Assembly: GCA_946497585.1 (NCBI GenBank)
Contig: CAMMLF010000101.1
Coordinates: 1-5,864, forward strand
Direction: 5' to 3'
Origin: an uncultured Clostridium sp.
GTDB taxonomy: Bacteria; Bacillota; Clostridia; TANB77; CAG-508
DNA length: 5,864 bases
The position numbers and the translations under genes are program-made. The notes below the pieces were generated by a model. It saw only the letters and a list, made by a program, of their open reading frames with translations. It searched no databases and was not told the origin of the DNA. Numbering within the stretch: position 1 is the first letter of the stretch; each line of letters begins with the position of its first letter. Shown piece by piece: positions 1 through 5,304 of the stretch.

Positions 1-153
1 AGCTCCACAACCATATATAGGGCAAATTGGACTAATTAGGAATCCTCTATTTACTATCTTTTTCTCTACTATTGAGCAATTTATTACTTCTACAACCCAT
101 CCTAAAAATGAGTAAATTATAAATAAAATAAAATATGTCGATAAGTTTTCCAT
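1..153 (-). CDS. N-terminal part of a putative ABC transporter permease (CmpB/DUF1113-type membrane protein), cut by the window edge
   Basis: Reading the minus strand from the ATG at 153-151 gives 51 uninterrupted codons to the window edge; the rest of the gene lies outside. The peptide starts MENLSTYFILFIIYSFLGWV, a hydrophobic membrane segment containing a YSFLGW motif. About 18 residues further on comes a VNRGFL...CPIYGCGA stretch. In my knowledge of the family, the order YSFLGW, then (V)NRGFL, then (G)P-CPIYG is the hallmark of the small multi-pass proteins named 'putative ABC transporter permease' (CmpB-like), common in Clostridia and of unproven function. An AAGGAA SD lies 6 nt before the ATG, and a good promoter stands upstream at 185-213. 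The gene appears to be its own transcription unit, separated from sigK by an inverted repeat. Family assignment is likely; the biochemical role is unknown. Confidence 0.8.
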   Translation of the reverse strand, partial: MENLSTYFILFIIYSFLGWVVEVINCSIVEKKIVNRGFLISPICPIYGCGA

Positions 154-184
154 AATATTTCCTTGTTTTAGTTTTATAGCATAT

Positions 185-213
185 ATATTAGCATATTATG
201 AGGAAAAAGTAAA
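185..213 (-). promoter_or_regulatory. Sigma-A-type promoter with extended -10 for the CmpB-type gene
   Basis: On the minus strand the -35 box is TTTACT (213-208), followed by a spacer of exactly 17 nt and the -10 box TAATAT (190-185). The -10 box is directly preceded by TGC, which gives the TG-N extended -10 element. Transcription would begin near 178, leaving a leader of about 25 nt that contains the AAGGAA SD before the ATG at 153. The hexamers match the TTGACA/TATAAT consensus at 4 and 5 of 6 positions. This is by far the best promoter visible in the window. Confidence 0.6.
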
Positions 214-245
214 CTATTTTGCCAATAGGATTACTTATAATACTA

Positions 246-287
246 AATAGAACGTTTTGACATAAAAGTGTATCAAACCGTTCTATT
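246..287 (-). terminator. Long inverted repeat just after sigK, probable terminator
   Basis: The arms at 246-260 and 273-287 are 15 nt each and pair at 14 positions (one T-C mismatch), around a 12-nt loop. The hairpin begins 9 nt after the sigK stop codon, so it sits where a terminator is expected. The tail on the minus strand is only moderately U-rich (UUUAGUAUUAUAAG after the arm), which is poor for an intrinsic terminator. The long loop and GAACG...CGTTC ends leave open that it is an operator or a transcript-stabilising stem instead. It also separates sigK from the promoter at 185-213. Confidence 0.5.
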
Positions 288-296
288 AATCTATAA

Positions 297-995
297 CTAT
301 TCTTTTATTTCACGTGCAAGTTTTCCAATTGCTTTGGTTTCTATTCTCGACACATAAGAACGTGAGATTCCCATATCTTTTGCTATTTCTTTTTGTGTTT
401 TTGGCTCTTTTCCATTCAATCCAAATCTTAACTCTATTATTGTTCTTTCTCTATTTTTTAAAACCTTTTTTATTTTCTCATAAAGTTTACTTATTTTCAT
501 TTTCAAATCTACTTCTTCTTCTATTGGTTTGTCGTTATTTTCTAATACTTCTCCCAGTCTTACAGTATTATCATCTTTATCCTTTCCAATTGGATCTTCT
601 AAGTAAACTTCTGAACTTGTTTTCTTGTTAGACCTTAAATACATCAAAATTTCATTATCTATACATTTTGATATATATGTCGAAAGCTTTATTGATTTTT
701 CTGGATTGTAGCTATTTATTCCTTTTATTAGACCTATTGAGCCTATTGATATTAAGTCATCTTGGTCAATATTTGTATTATTGTATTTTTTACATACATG
801 TGCTACAAGTCTCAAATTATGTTCTATTAGAATATTTTTGGCTTCTTCATCACCATTTTGCATTTTTTGTACATATACTTTTTCTTCTTCCACAGATAGA
901 CTTTCCGGAAAAATGTTATTATTTGATATGTATCCTAAAACAAAAAGGCCACTGCCCAAAAAAGCTAAGAATCCTGAGATAGTAAGTTCTAGCAT
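297..995 (-). CDS. sigK: RNA polymerase sporulation sigma factor, pro-sigma-K type, intact
   Basis: This 232-residue protein is a sigma-70-family factor that resembles B. subtilis pro-sigma-K (241 aa) along its length. Sigma-K directs late mother-cell transcription (spore coat, cortex maturation). Residues 3-22 are a hydrophobic stretch followed by YISNNNIFP, matching the pro-sequence that tethers the precursor to membrane and is cut by the intramembrane protease SpoIVFB in the known system; by analogy the cut would fall near residues 20-22. Region 2 spans about residues 58-122, with HNLRLVAH, DDLISIGSIGLIKGI and the -10-reading part KLSTYISKCIDNEIL. Region 4 spans about 181-228, with the ERTIIELRFGL helix and the helix-turn-helix TQKEIAKDMGISRSYVSRIE. 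The reading frame is not split by a skin-type element. The ATG at 995 has a strong GGAGGT SD at 1007-1002, 6 nt upstream. SigE of the same family is the main alternative, but the pro-sequence and spacing fit sigma-K better. Confidence 0.9.
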   Translation of the reverse strand: MLELTISGFLAFLGSGLFVLGYISNNNIFPESLSVEEEKVYVQKMQNGDEEAKNILIEHNLRLVAHVCKKYNNTNIDQDDLISIGSIGLIKGINSYNPEKSIKLSTYISKCIDNEILMYLRSNKKTSSEVYLEDPIGKDKDDNTVRLGEVLENNDKPIEEEVDLKMKISKLYEKIKKVLKNRERTIIELRFGLNGKEPKTQKEIAKDMGISRSYVSRIETKAIGKLAREIKE

Positions 996-1027
996 TTCTG
1001 CACCTCCATTTGGATAATGTGTTTATA

Positions 1028-1057
1028 ATTCTAGCCCATAACAGCTAATTTTATAAC
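1028..1057 (-). promoter_or_regulatory. Possible sigK promoter, sigma-E-like geometry (weak)
   Basis: In the known sporulation cascade sigK is transcribed by sigma-E. On the minus strand GTTATAAA (1057-1050) and GCTAGAAT (1035-1028) are separated by 14 nt. Each matches roughly 5 of 8 positions of the sigma-E elements as I remember them. Transcription would start near 1021, giving a leader of about 26 nt with the GGAGGT SD. The same bases can also be read as a poor sigma-A promoter (TTATAA, 17 nt, TAGAAT). The position is right but the match is weak. Confidence 0.3.
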
Positions 1058-1161
1058 CACATTTTTATTTCTCATACTTTAATTATATTCTTTAGCTTTT
1101 TTATTGTGCCTGACCTTTTGAATTTATTTTTACACTACATTTATATTACTTTTTTGCTCAA

Positions 1162-1199
1162 AATACTTAGCTTGCTAATTTTAAATTATGCTCAGTATT
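1162..1199 (-). terminator. Weak inverted repeat overlapping the U32 gene stop codon
   Basis: The arms 1162-1171 and 1190-1199 pair at 9 of 10 positions (AATACT, one T-C mismatch, AGC) around an 18-nt AT-rich loop. The 5' arm in the transcript includes part of the U32 stop codon. Only two extra U residues follow the stem on the minus strand, so this is at best a weak terminator. It is the only candidate in the 202-bp spacer (996-1197) between the U32 gene and sigK. That spacer otherwise holds the possible sigK promoter, the sigK SD and an isolated GTGCCTGACC string at 1106-1115. Confidence 0.3.
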
Positions 1200-2430
1200 A
1201 TGCTTTTTTCTTTCTAATTATCCAGCCTTCTTCACATTTCATTGGTAAATGCATTAGTACTTTTTGACCATCTTTTCCCGGATTTACAAACTCTATTTCT
1301 TCTCCAGTTTCATCATTCCACATTTTATTAATTGTAAATTCTTCTACTTCTATTTTATATGGAATAATTATTTCCATTTTGTCTCCAACTTGAAGTCTAT
1401 TTTTTACTGCTAATACTGATTTATCTTCATTATATTCTACAACCTGTGCTGCATATTCGTAATTTGGATTATATTGTTTTCCTTCATACTCTTGAAAATC
1501 TTTATTGTTTTTGTCATCAAAGAAAAATGTTGTTAATCCTCTTGTTTTTGTTTTTTCTAATTCTTTTAAGTATTTTGTATAATCATAAGAATTTGGCGCT
1601 TTTACATAGTCATCTATGGCTGCTCTATACACATTTACTACACTTGCTAAGTAATATTCTGACTTTAATCTTCCTTCAATTTTTAGACTATTTACTCCCA
1701 TATCTATGATTTCTGGAATTTGCTTTATTAAGCATAAATCTTTTGAAGATAGTATGTATGTTCCATTTGTATCTGTTTCTACTGGCATTAGATTTCCAGG
1801 ATTTTGTTTTTCTTCTAAGTATAAATTATATGCCCATCTACAACTTTGTGCGCAGTCGCCTAAGTTTGCATTTCTACAAGATAGAAAATCACTTAAATAA
1901 CATCTTCCTGAATATGCCCAACAAATTGCACCATGTACAAATATTTCAGTTTCTAACCCTTGTGGAGTATTTTCAATCAAGTATTTTATTTGCTCTTTAT
2001 TCATTTCTCTTGAAAGTATTACTCTTTTTGCTCCATTTCTGTACCAAAAGTTAGCTGTGTGGCTACTTAAAGTATTTGCTTGAGTACTTATGTGTATTGG
2101 AATATCTGGTGCTAGTTCTCTTATTAAATCTATTACTCCACCATCTGATGCAATTATTCCATCTACTGCTAGTTTATTTAATATTTTTACTTGATTTGCA
2201 ATCTCTTCATACATACTATCCTGTGCATATATGTTTATAGCGGCATATACTTTTTTGCCAATGTTATGTGCATATTTTATTGTATTAGCTAATTCTTCAT
2301 TATCTACTTCTGCTCTGCTTCTTAGTGATAATGCTCCTGTTCCACAATAAATTGCATCTGCTCCATATTTGAATGCTACTTTTGCTTTTTCGTATGAACC
2401 TGCTGGTGCTAATAATTCTGGTTTCTCCAT
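1198..2430 (-). CDS. Peptidase U32 family protein, TrhP/YrrO (YegQ) type, probable tRNA uridine hydroxylation protein
   Basis: This 410-residue cytoplasmic protein begins with the U32 opening ELLAPAGS and a KVAFKYGADAIYCG strand (residues 5-30). It carries the complete U32 signature at residues 162-180: E-x-F-x2-G-A-I-C-x4-G-x-C-x-L-S. Cysteines 170, 177, 185, 193 and 197 cluster in and just after it, consistent with the Fe-S cluster reported for this family. Residues from about 325 on (YAAQVVEY...LQVGDKMEI) look like the U32 C-terminal beta domain. Length and this C-terminal domain fit TrhP (E. coli YegQ, about 450 aa; B. subtilis YrrO, about 420 aa), which makes 5-hydroxyuridine at tRNA position 34 using prephenate; RlhA is much longer and UbiU/UbiV shorter. 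Despite the name, protease activity is doubtful. The ATG at 2430 has an AAGGAGAGG SD (2444-2436). A strong hairpin lies immediately upstream, so its transcription probably depends on read-through from the GGGtGRT gene. Confidence 0.85.
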   Translation of the reverse strand: MEKPELLAPAGSYEKAKVAFKYGADAIYCGTGALSLRSRAEVDNEELANTIKYAHNIGKKVYAAINIYAQDSMYEEIANQVKILNKLAVDGIIASDGGVIDLIRELAPDIPIHISTQANTLSSHTANFWYRNGAKRVILSREMNKEQIKYLIENTPQGLETEIFVHGAICWAYSGRCYLSDFLSCRNANLGDCAQSCRWAYNLYLEEKQNPGNLMPVETDTNGTYILSSKDLCLIKQIPEIIDMGVNSLKIEGRLKSEYYLASVVNVYRAAIDDYVKAPNSYDYTKYLKELEKTKTRGLTTFFFDDKNNKDFQEYEGKQYNPNYEYAAQVVEYNEDKSVLAVKNRLQVGDKMEIIIPYKIEVEEFTINKMWNDETGEEIEFVNPGKDGQKVLMHLPMKCEEGWIIRKKKA

Positions 2431-2435
2431 ATTTT

Positions 2436-2459
2436 CCTCTCCTTTTGAAAAACTAGGAG
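2436..2459 (-). promoter_or_regulatory. U32 gene SD with a possible competing, SD-masking fold
   Basis: The SD AAGGAGAGG (2444-2436) is separated by only 3 nt from the 3' arm of the hairpin at 2448-2476. In the transcript CUCCU (2459-2455), which belongs to that 3' arm, can instead pair with AGGAG (2443-2439) of the SD, helped by UUU/AAA pairing inside. The two folds exclude each other: the long hairpin leaves the SD free and the short one hides it. This is read from the sequence by eye; that it acts as a switch is inference. The long hairpin is clearly the more stable by pair count. Confidence 0.3.
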
Positions 2460-2476
2460 TTTTGCTCCTAGTTTTT
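2448..2476 (-). terminator. Perfect 12-bp hairpin after the GGGtGRT gene, terminator-like
   Basis: The arms 2448-2459 and 2465-2476 are perfect inverted repeats (AAAAACTAGGAG against CTCCTAGTTTTT) around a 5-nt loop. The GC-bearing core CTAGGAG is flanked by an A-run and a U-run, the shape of a bidirectional intrinsic terminator. It begins 2 nt after the GGGtGRT stop codon (TAG, 2481-2479). It ends 3 nt before the SD of the next gene. No promoter can fit between hairpin and SD, so if it terminates fully the U32 gene would be silent; partial termination or a processing role is more likely. Confidence 0.75.
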
Positions 2477-2478
2477 AT

Positions 2479-3480
2479 CTATTTCATAGCTTCCTCAACT
2501 GCAACTGCTACTGCAACTGAAGCGCCAACCATTGGGTTATTACCCATTCCAATTAGTCCCATCATTTCAACGTGTGCTGGTACTGATGAAGAACCTGCGA
2601 ATTGTGCATCAGAGTGCATTCTTCCCATAGTATCTGTCATACCATATGAAGCTGGACCTGCTGCCATATTGTCTGGGTGTAATGTTCTTCCTGTTCCACC
2701 ACCTGATGCAACTGAGAAGTATTTCTTTCCTGCTTCTAATCTTTCTTTTTTGTATGTTCCTGCAACTGGATGTTGGAATCTTGTTGGGTTTGTAGAGTTA
2801 CCTGTTATAGATATATCTACATCTTCTAGCCACATTATAGCTACACCTTCTCTAACATCGTTTGCACCATAACATCTAACTTTACTTCTATCTCCATTTG
2901 AGTAAGCGATTTCTTCTACAACATTAACTTTACCTGTGTAGTAGTCAAAATCTGTTTTTACATATGTAAATCCATTTACTCTTGAAATTATTTGAGCTGC
3001 GTCTTTTCCAAGACCATTTAATATAACTCTTAGAGGAGTTTTTCTAACTTTGTTAGCTGAATTTGCAATTCCAATTGCTCCTTCTGCTGCTGCAAAGCTT
3101 TCATGTCCTGCTAAGAATGCAAAGCATTTTGTGTCCTCTGATAATAACATTGATGCTAAGTTTCCATGTCCTAATCCAACTTTTCTGTCATCTGCAACTG
3201 AACCTGGGATACAGAAAGCTTGTAAGCCTTCGCCTATTGCTTTAGCTGCATCTGCTGCTTTTGTACATCCTTTTTTTATAGCTATTGCTGCACCTAGAGT
3301 ATATGCCCAGCATGCATTTTCAAAGCAAATTGGTTGTACTCCTTTAACTATTTCATATGGATTAAATCCTTTGTCTGTACATATTTTTAAAGCATCTTCA
3401 AAATCTTTTATTCCGTATTTTTCCATAACTGGTTTTATTTGATTTATTCTTCTTTCATAACTTTCAAATGTTACTGCCAT
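2479..3480 (-). CDS. GGGtGRT-family protein (function unknown)
   Basis: The 333-residue protein contains the name-giving motif of the GGGtGRT family at residues 260-266 (SGGGTGRTLHPDN). A Gly/Ala/Met-rich C-terminal region follows (GMTDTMGRMHSDAQFAGSSS, then GLIGMGNNPMVGA). Another conserved-looking block is GLGHGNLASMLLSEDTKCFAFLAGHESFAAAEGAIG (residues 102-137). Cysteines lie at 34, 52, 57, 72, 90, 119 and 203. There is no signal peptide or membrane helix, so it is probably cytoplasmic. To my knowledge no biochemical activity has been established. In anaerobic Firmicutes the gene commonly sits beside a NifU-like scaffold gene, as it does here, which suggests a joint role around Fe-S or sulfur chemistry (inference). 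Many preferred GCT, GGT and GTT codons suggest strong expression. The ATG at 3480 has an AGGAGG SD (3494-3489) 8 nt upstream. A terminator-like hairpin follows the stop codon. Confidence 0.88.
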   Translation of the reverse strand: MAVTFESYERRINQIKPVMEKYGIKDFEDALKICTDKGFNPYEIVKGVQPICFENACWAYTLGAAIAIKKGCTKAADAAKAIGEGLQAFCIPGSVADDRKVGLGHGNLASMLLSEDTKCFAFLAGHESFAAAEGAIGIANSANKVRKTPLRVILNGLGKDAAQIISRVNGFTYVKTDFDYYTGKVNVVEEIAYSNGDRSKVRCYGANDVREGVAIMWLEDVDISITGNSTNPTRFQHPVAGTYKKERLEAGKKYFSVASGGGTGRTLHPDNMAAGPASYGMTDTMGRMHSDAQFAGSSSVPAHVEMMGLIGMGNNPMVGASVAVAVAVEEAMK

Positions 3481-3507
3481 TTAATTTTCCTCCTAATTAA
3501 TAATATT

Positions 3508-3536
3508 ATTGTACACATTAATCATTTTTAATATAA
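3508..3536 (-). promoter_or_regulatory. Possible promoter for the GGGtGRT gene (weak -35)
   Basis: On the minus strand the -10 box TACAAT (3513-3508) matches TATAAT at 5 of 6 positions. It has TTATAT (3536-3531) 17 nt upstream, matching TTGACA at only 3 of 6. The start would fall near 3501, just before the AGGAGG SD, giving a short leader of about 20 nt. The 250-bp distance from the preceding NifU-like gene makes a promoter in this stretch reasonable, but the sequence match alone is poor. Confidence 0.35.
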
Positions 3537-3564
3537 GCAATTTATCAATTTTTTGCTCTCTATC

Positions 3565-3705
3565 AAGTTTTACGTTTTGGTCCGTCCCCAAAGTAAAAAC
3601 TTAAAACGAATTAAAAGTAGTATATTGCTAGGAAAACGAGTAAAAACTTTTGAGATTATACGCTTTTGTATATCGAAAAAGTTTTTGCGATGTTTGACAA
3701 CGCAA
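3565..3705. repeat. Hairpin-rich intergenic element, possibly a dispersed REP/MITE-like repeat
   Basis: Three inverted repeats follow each other inside the 250-bp gap between the NifU-like and GGGtGRT genes. The first (3565-3602) has arms of 14 pairs with small bulges and the loop TCCGTCC. The second (3642-3686) has perfect 10-bp arms AAAAACTTTT/AAAAGTTTTT with further partial pairing inside. The third (3685-3705) pairs TTGCG with CGCAA, then TGT with ACA, around a TTG loop. The stretch has about eight CG dinucleotides, many more than the surrounding AT-rich spacers. The minus-strand GGGGACGGACC in the first hairpin resembles short palindromic repeats that I associate with REP/RAYT-type elements in Firmicutes. 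Copy number cannot be judged from this window. One of the hairpins, most likely the second, could also serve as terminator of the NifU-like gene. Confidence 0.5.
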
Positions 3706-3730
3706 GATGCTGCTTTTAATTTGTTTGCAA

Positions 3731-4423
3731 TTACTCTTTTCTTGGGTCTATAGTCTTAACTGCCTCATCAAATCTTCCATATGTTCCAGATGCTTTTTCT
3801 ATTGCTTCCATTGCATCCATTCCTTTTTTGATGTTATCCATCATTTTGCCCATATGTACATATTTGTAACCAATTATTTGGTCATCTTTATCTAGTCCAA
3901 GTTCTACTATGTATCCTTCTGTTAATTGTAAATATCTTGGTCCTTTTAATGTGCTTGAATAAATTGTTCCTACTTGTGATGTATGACCTTTTCCTAAGTC
4001 TTCTAGTCCTGCTCCTACTGGAAGTCCACCCTCTGAGAATGCAGTTTGTGTTCTTCCATATACTATTTGTAAGAATAATTCTCTCATTGCTGTATTTATG
4101 GCATCACATACTAAGTCTGTATTTAATGCTTCTAGTATTGTTTTTCCTGTTAATATTTCACCTGCCATAGCTGCTGAATGTGTCATTCCTGAACATCCTA
4201 TTGTTTCTATTAAAGCTTCTTGAATTACACCATCTTTTACATTAAGTGTTAATTTACAAGCTCCTTGTTGTGGTGCACACCAGCCAACACCATGTGTTAA
4301 GCCTGAAATATCTTTTATTTCACTTGCTTTAACCCATTTTCCTTCTTCTGGTATTGGTGCTGCTCCATGATTTACACCTTTTTTTACTACACACATGTCT
4401 TCTAGTTCTTTTGAATAGTTCAT
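3731..4423 (-). CDS. NifU-like iron-sulfur cluster assembly scaffold protein (GGGtGRT partner)
   Basis: The 230-residue protein has an IscU/NifU-N-like core at about residues 45-125. It includes CAPQQGACKLTLNVKDG, then ETIGCSGMTHSAAMAGEILT, followed by GKTILEALN and VCDAINTAMRELFLQIVYG. This matches the IscU order of a glycine/cysteine loop, a (Y/I)GC-x-serine-rich helix, a GKT-x-x-EAL helix and a third cysteine. Cysteines are at 11, 49, 56, 77 and 106; residues 56 (or 49), 77 and 106 would be the cluster-binding set by analogy. The protein is longer than IscU (about 130 aa), with an extra C-terminal part (residues 126-230: a glycine-rich segment, a beta-rich stretch, then a helix). It therefore belongs to a NifU-like subfamily, not classical IscU. 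The ATG at 4423 has an AGGAGG SD (4437-4432). It starts 29 bp after the YezG-like gene and likely shares its transcript. No IscS/SufS desulfurase is visible. Confidence 0.87.
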   Translation of the reverse strand: MNYSKELEDMCVVKKGVNHGAAPIPEEGKWVKASEIKDISGLTHGVGWCAPQQGACKLTLNVKDGVIQEALIETIGCSGMTHSAAMAGEILTGKTILEALNTDLVCDAINTAMRELFLQIVYGRTQTAFSEGGLPVGAGLEDLGKGHTSQVGTIYSSTLKGPRYLQLTEGYIVELGLDKDDQIIGYKYVHMGKMMDNIKKGMDAMEAIEKASGTYGRFDEAVKTIDPRKE

Positions 4424-4452
4424 TTTGTATTCCTCCTTGATTTTAATTTTAT

Positions 4453-5220
4453 TTAAAATTTTAATATTGGATTTTTTACCTGTAAATTTGAGTTTATATC
4501 ATCTTCAAATTCGTTTGATAATTTTTTTGTTTTATTTTTAATTCCGAATTTATTAATTTTTAGATTTTCAAATTCTATTTTTTTATTTTTCCCAATTTCG
4601 GAATATTCTTTTTCATTTATGCTATTTACATTTGTTTCATACACTTCTTGTTTTTGGAACTTTTCCCAAGGCTTTTTAGCAAGCTCACTTTGGACATTTG
4701 TTCCATCTTCATTTCTATATATTCCTTCTGTGTAGACAAGAGGCTTTTCGCCTTCTTCTTGATAGTACCTAACTAATGCTTGATTTTTCTTATTCATACT
4801 TTCTATTGGCGTATGTAAATATTTATATTCCCAATATATATGTCTTTGTTCATCTGTATATAATGAATGTGTTAAATCATTAAAATTATATTCGACTGTA
4901 AAAAGACAGTTGACAACACTAATTGTGATATTGGTCCATTTTCTTACAGATAAATTATTAAGTTCTTTTATTTTTTCATATAATCTACTTAATAATATAT
5001 TGTATTGTTCTTCATCTATTCCAAATTTTTGTGCTACTTCATAGCAATTTATTGGTTTTGCCTTTAAAATTGTTTTTTTAGGGAAGTAATAGAAGTACAT
5101 TTCTCCTCTACCTTTTATGACTGAAGCATATAAATATATGCTTTCCCATTTTTCAGGTATTAGGCTAAATAATATATTTTGTATTTCTTGATATATCTTT
5201 TGTACTTCCTTCTTTGGCAA
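4453..5220 (-). CDS. YezG/DUF600-type immunity-like protein with long C-terminal extension
   Basis: Residues 1-140 match the YezG/DUF600 family. Near the start comes IYQEIQNILFSLIPEKWESI, then YLYASVIKGRGEMYFYY, IDEEQYNILLSRLYEKIKEL, KWTNITISV, VEYNFNDL and EQRHIYWEYKYL. In B. subtilis, YezG neutralises the LXG-domain nuclease toxin YeeF. The usual length is about 150 residues; here about 115 more follow, rich in Asn, Lys and Glu and apparently disordered (from about residue 145), ending KNPILKF. No recognised domain is seen there, and no toxin gene lies in this window. Start choice: a GTG at 5229 is in frame, but it overlaps the SD GGGAGG (5234-5229); the TTG at 5220 sits 8 nt after the SD and is the better start (255 aa). 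No promoter was recognised upstream. The stop codon lies 29 bp before the NifU-like gene. The family call is firm, the antitoxin role is inference. Confidence 0.82.
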   Translation of the reverse strand: MPKKEVQKIYQEIQNILFSLIPEKWESIYLYASVIKGRGEMYFYYFPKKTILKAKPINCYEVAQKFGIDEEQYNILLSRLYEKIKELNNLSVRKWTNITISVVNCLFTVEYNFNDLTHSLYTDEQRHIYWEYKYLHTPIESMNKKNQALVRYYQEEGEKPLVYTEGIYRNEDGTNVQSELAKKPWEKFQKQEVYETNVNSINEKEYSEIGKNKKIEFENLKINKFGIKNKTKKLSNEFEDDINSNLQVKNPILKF

Positions 5221-5228
5221 AGAACTCA

Positions 5229-5234
5229 CCTCCC
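5229..5234 (-). promoter_or_regulatory. SD that decides the TTG start of the YezG-like gene
   Basis: GGGAGG on the minus strand lies 8 nt before the TTG at 5220-5218. It overlaps the first base of the in-frame GTG at 5229-5227, which would leave that GTG no spacing at all. An in-frame TAA at 5244-5242 rules out starts further upstream. Confidence 0.65.
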
Positions 5235-5304
5235 TTAATTTTTATAGTAATGCAGGTATTTTTTTATTCTTTATAAATTGCCATACTATTTCTTAGCTAA
5301 ATAC

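Noticed and set aside
246..287. LexA (SOS) operator, because of GAAC...GTTC
   Set aside because: The half-sites are too far apart for the Gram-positive LexA box (CGAAC-N4-GTTCG).
314..1017. Plus-strand open frames opposite sigK
   Set aside because: They give Phe/Leu-rich peptides from the reverse of an AT-rich gene; the sigK frame has family motifs along its whole length.
1018..1197. Riboswitch or small RNA in the sigK upstream spacer
   Set aside because: No conserved riboswitch core or strong stem was seen; only a weak inverted repeat at the U32 stop codon.
2369..2872. Long plus-strand open frames opposite the U32 and GGGtGRT genes (also 3050-3442)
   Set aside because: They lie antisense to well-supported genes, lack convincing SDs, and encode Leu/Ser/Pro-rich peptides of no recognisable family, typical of shadow frames.
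3553..3753. 66-codon plus-strand frame across the hairpin element
   Set aside because: It runs into the 3' end of the NifU-like gene on the other strand, is built from inverted-repeat sequence, and has no visible SD; I regard it as a chance frame in a non-coding repeat.
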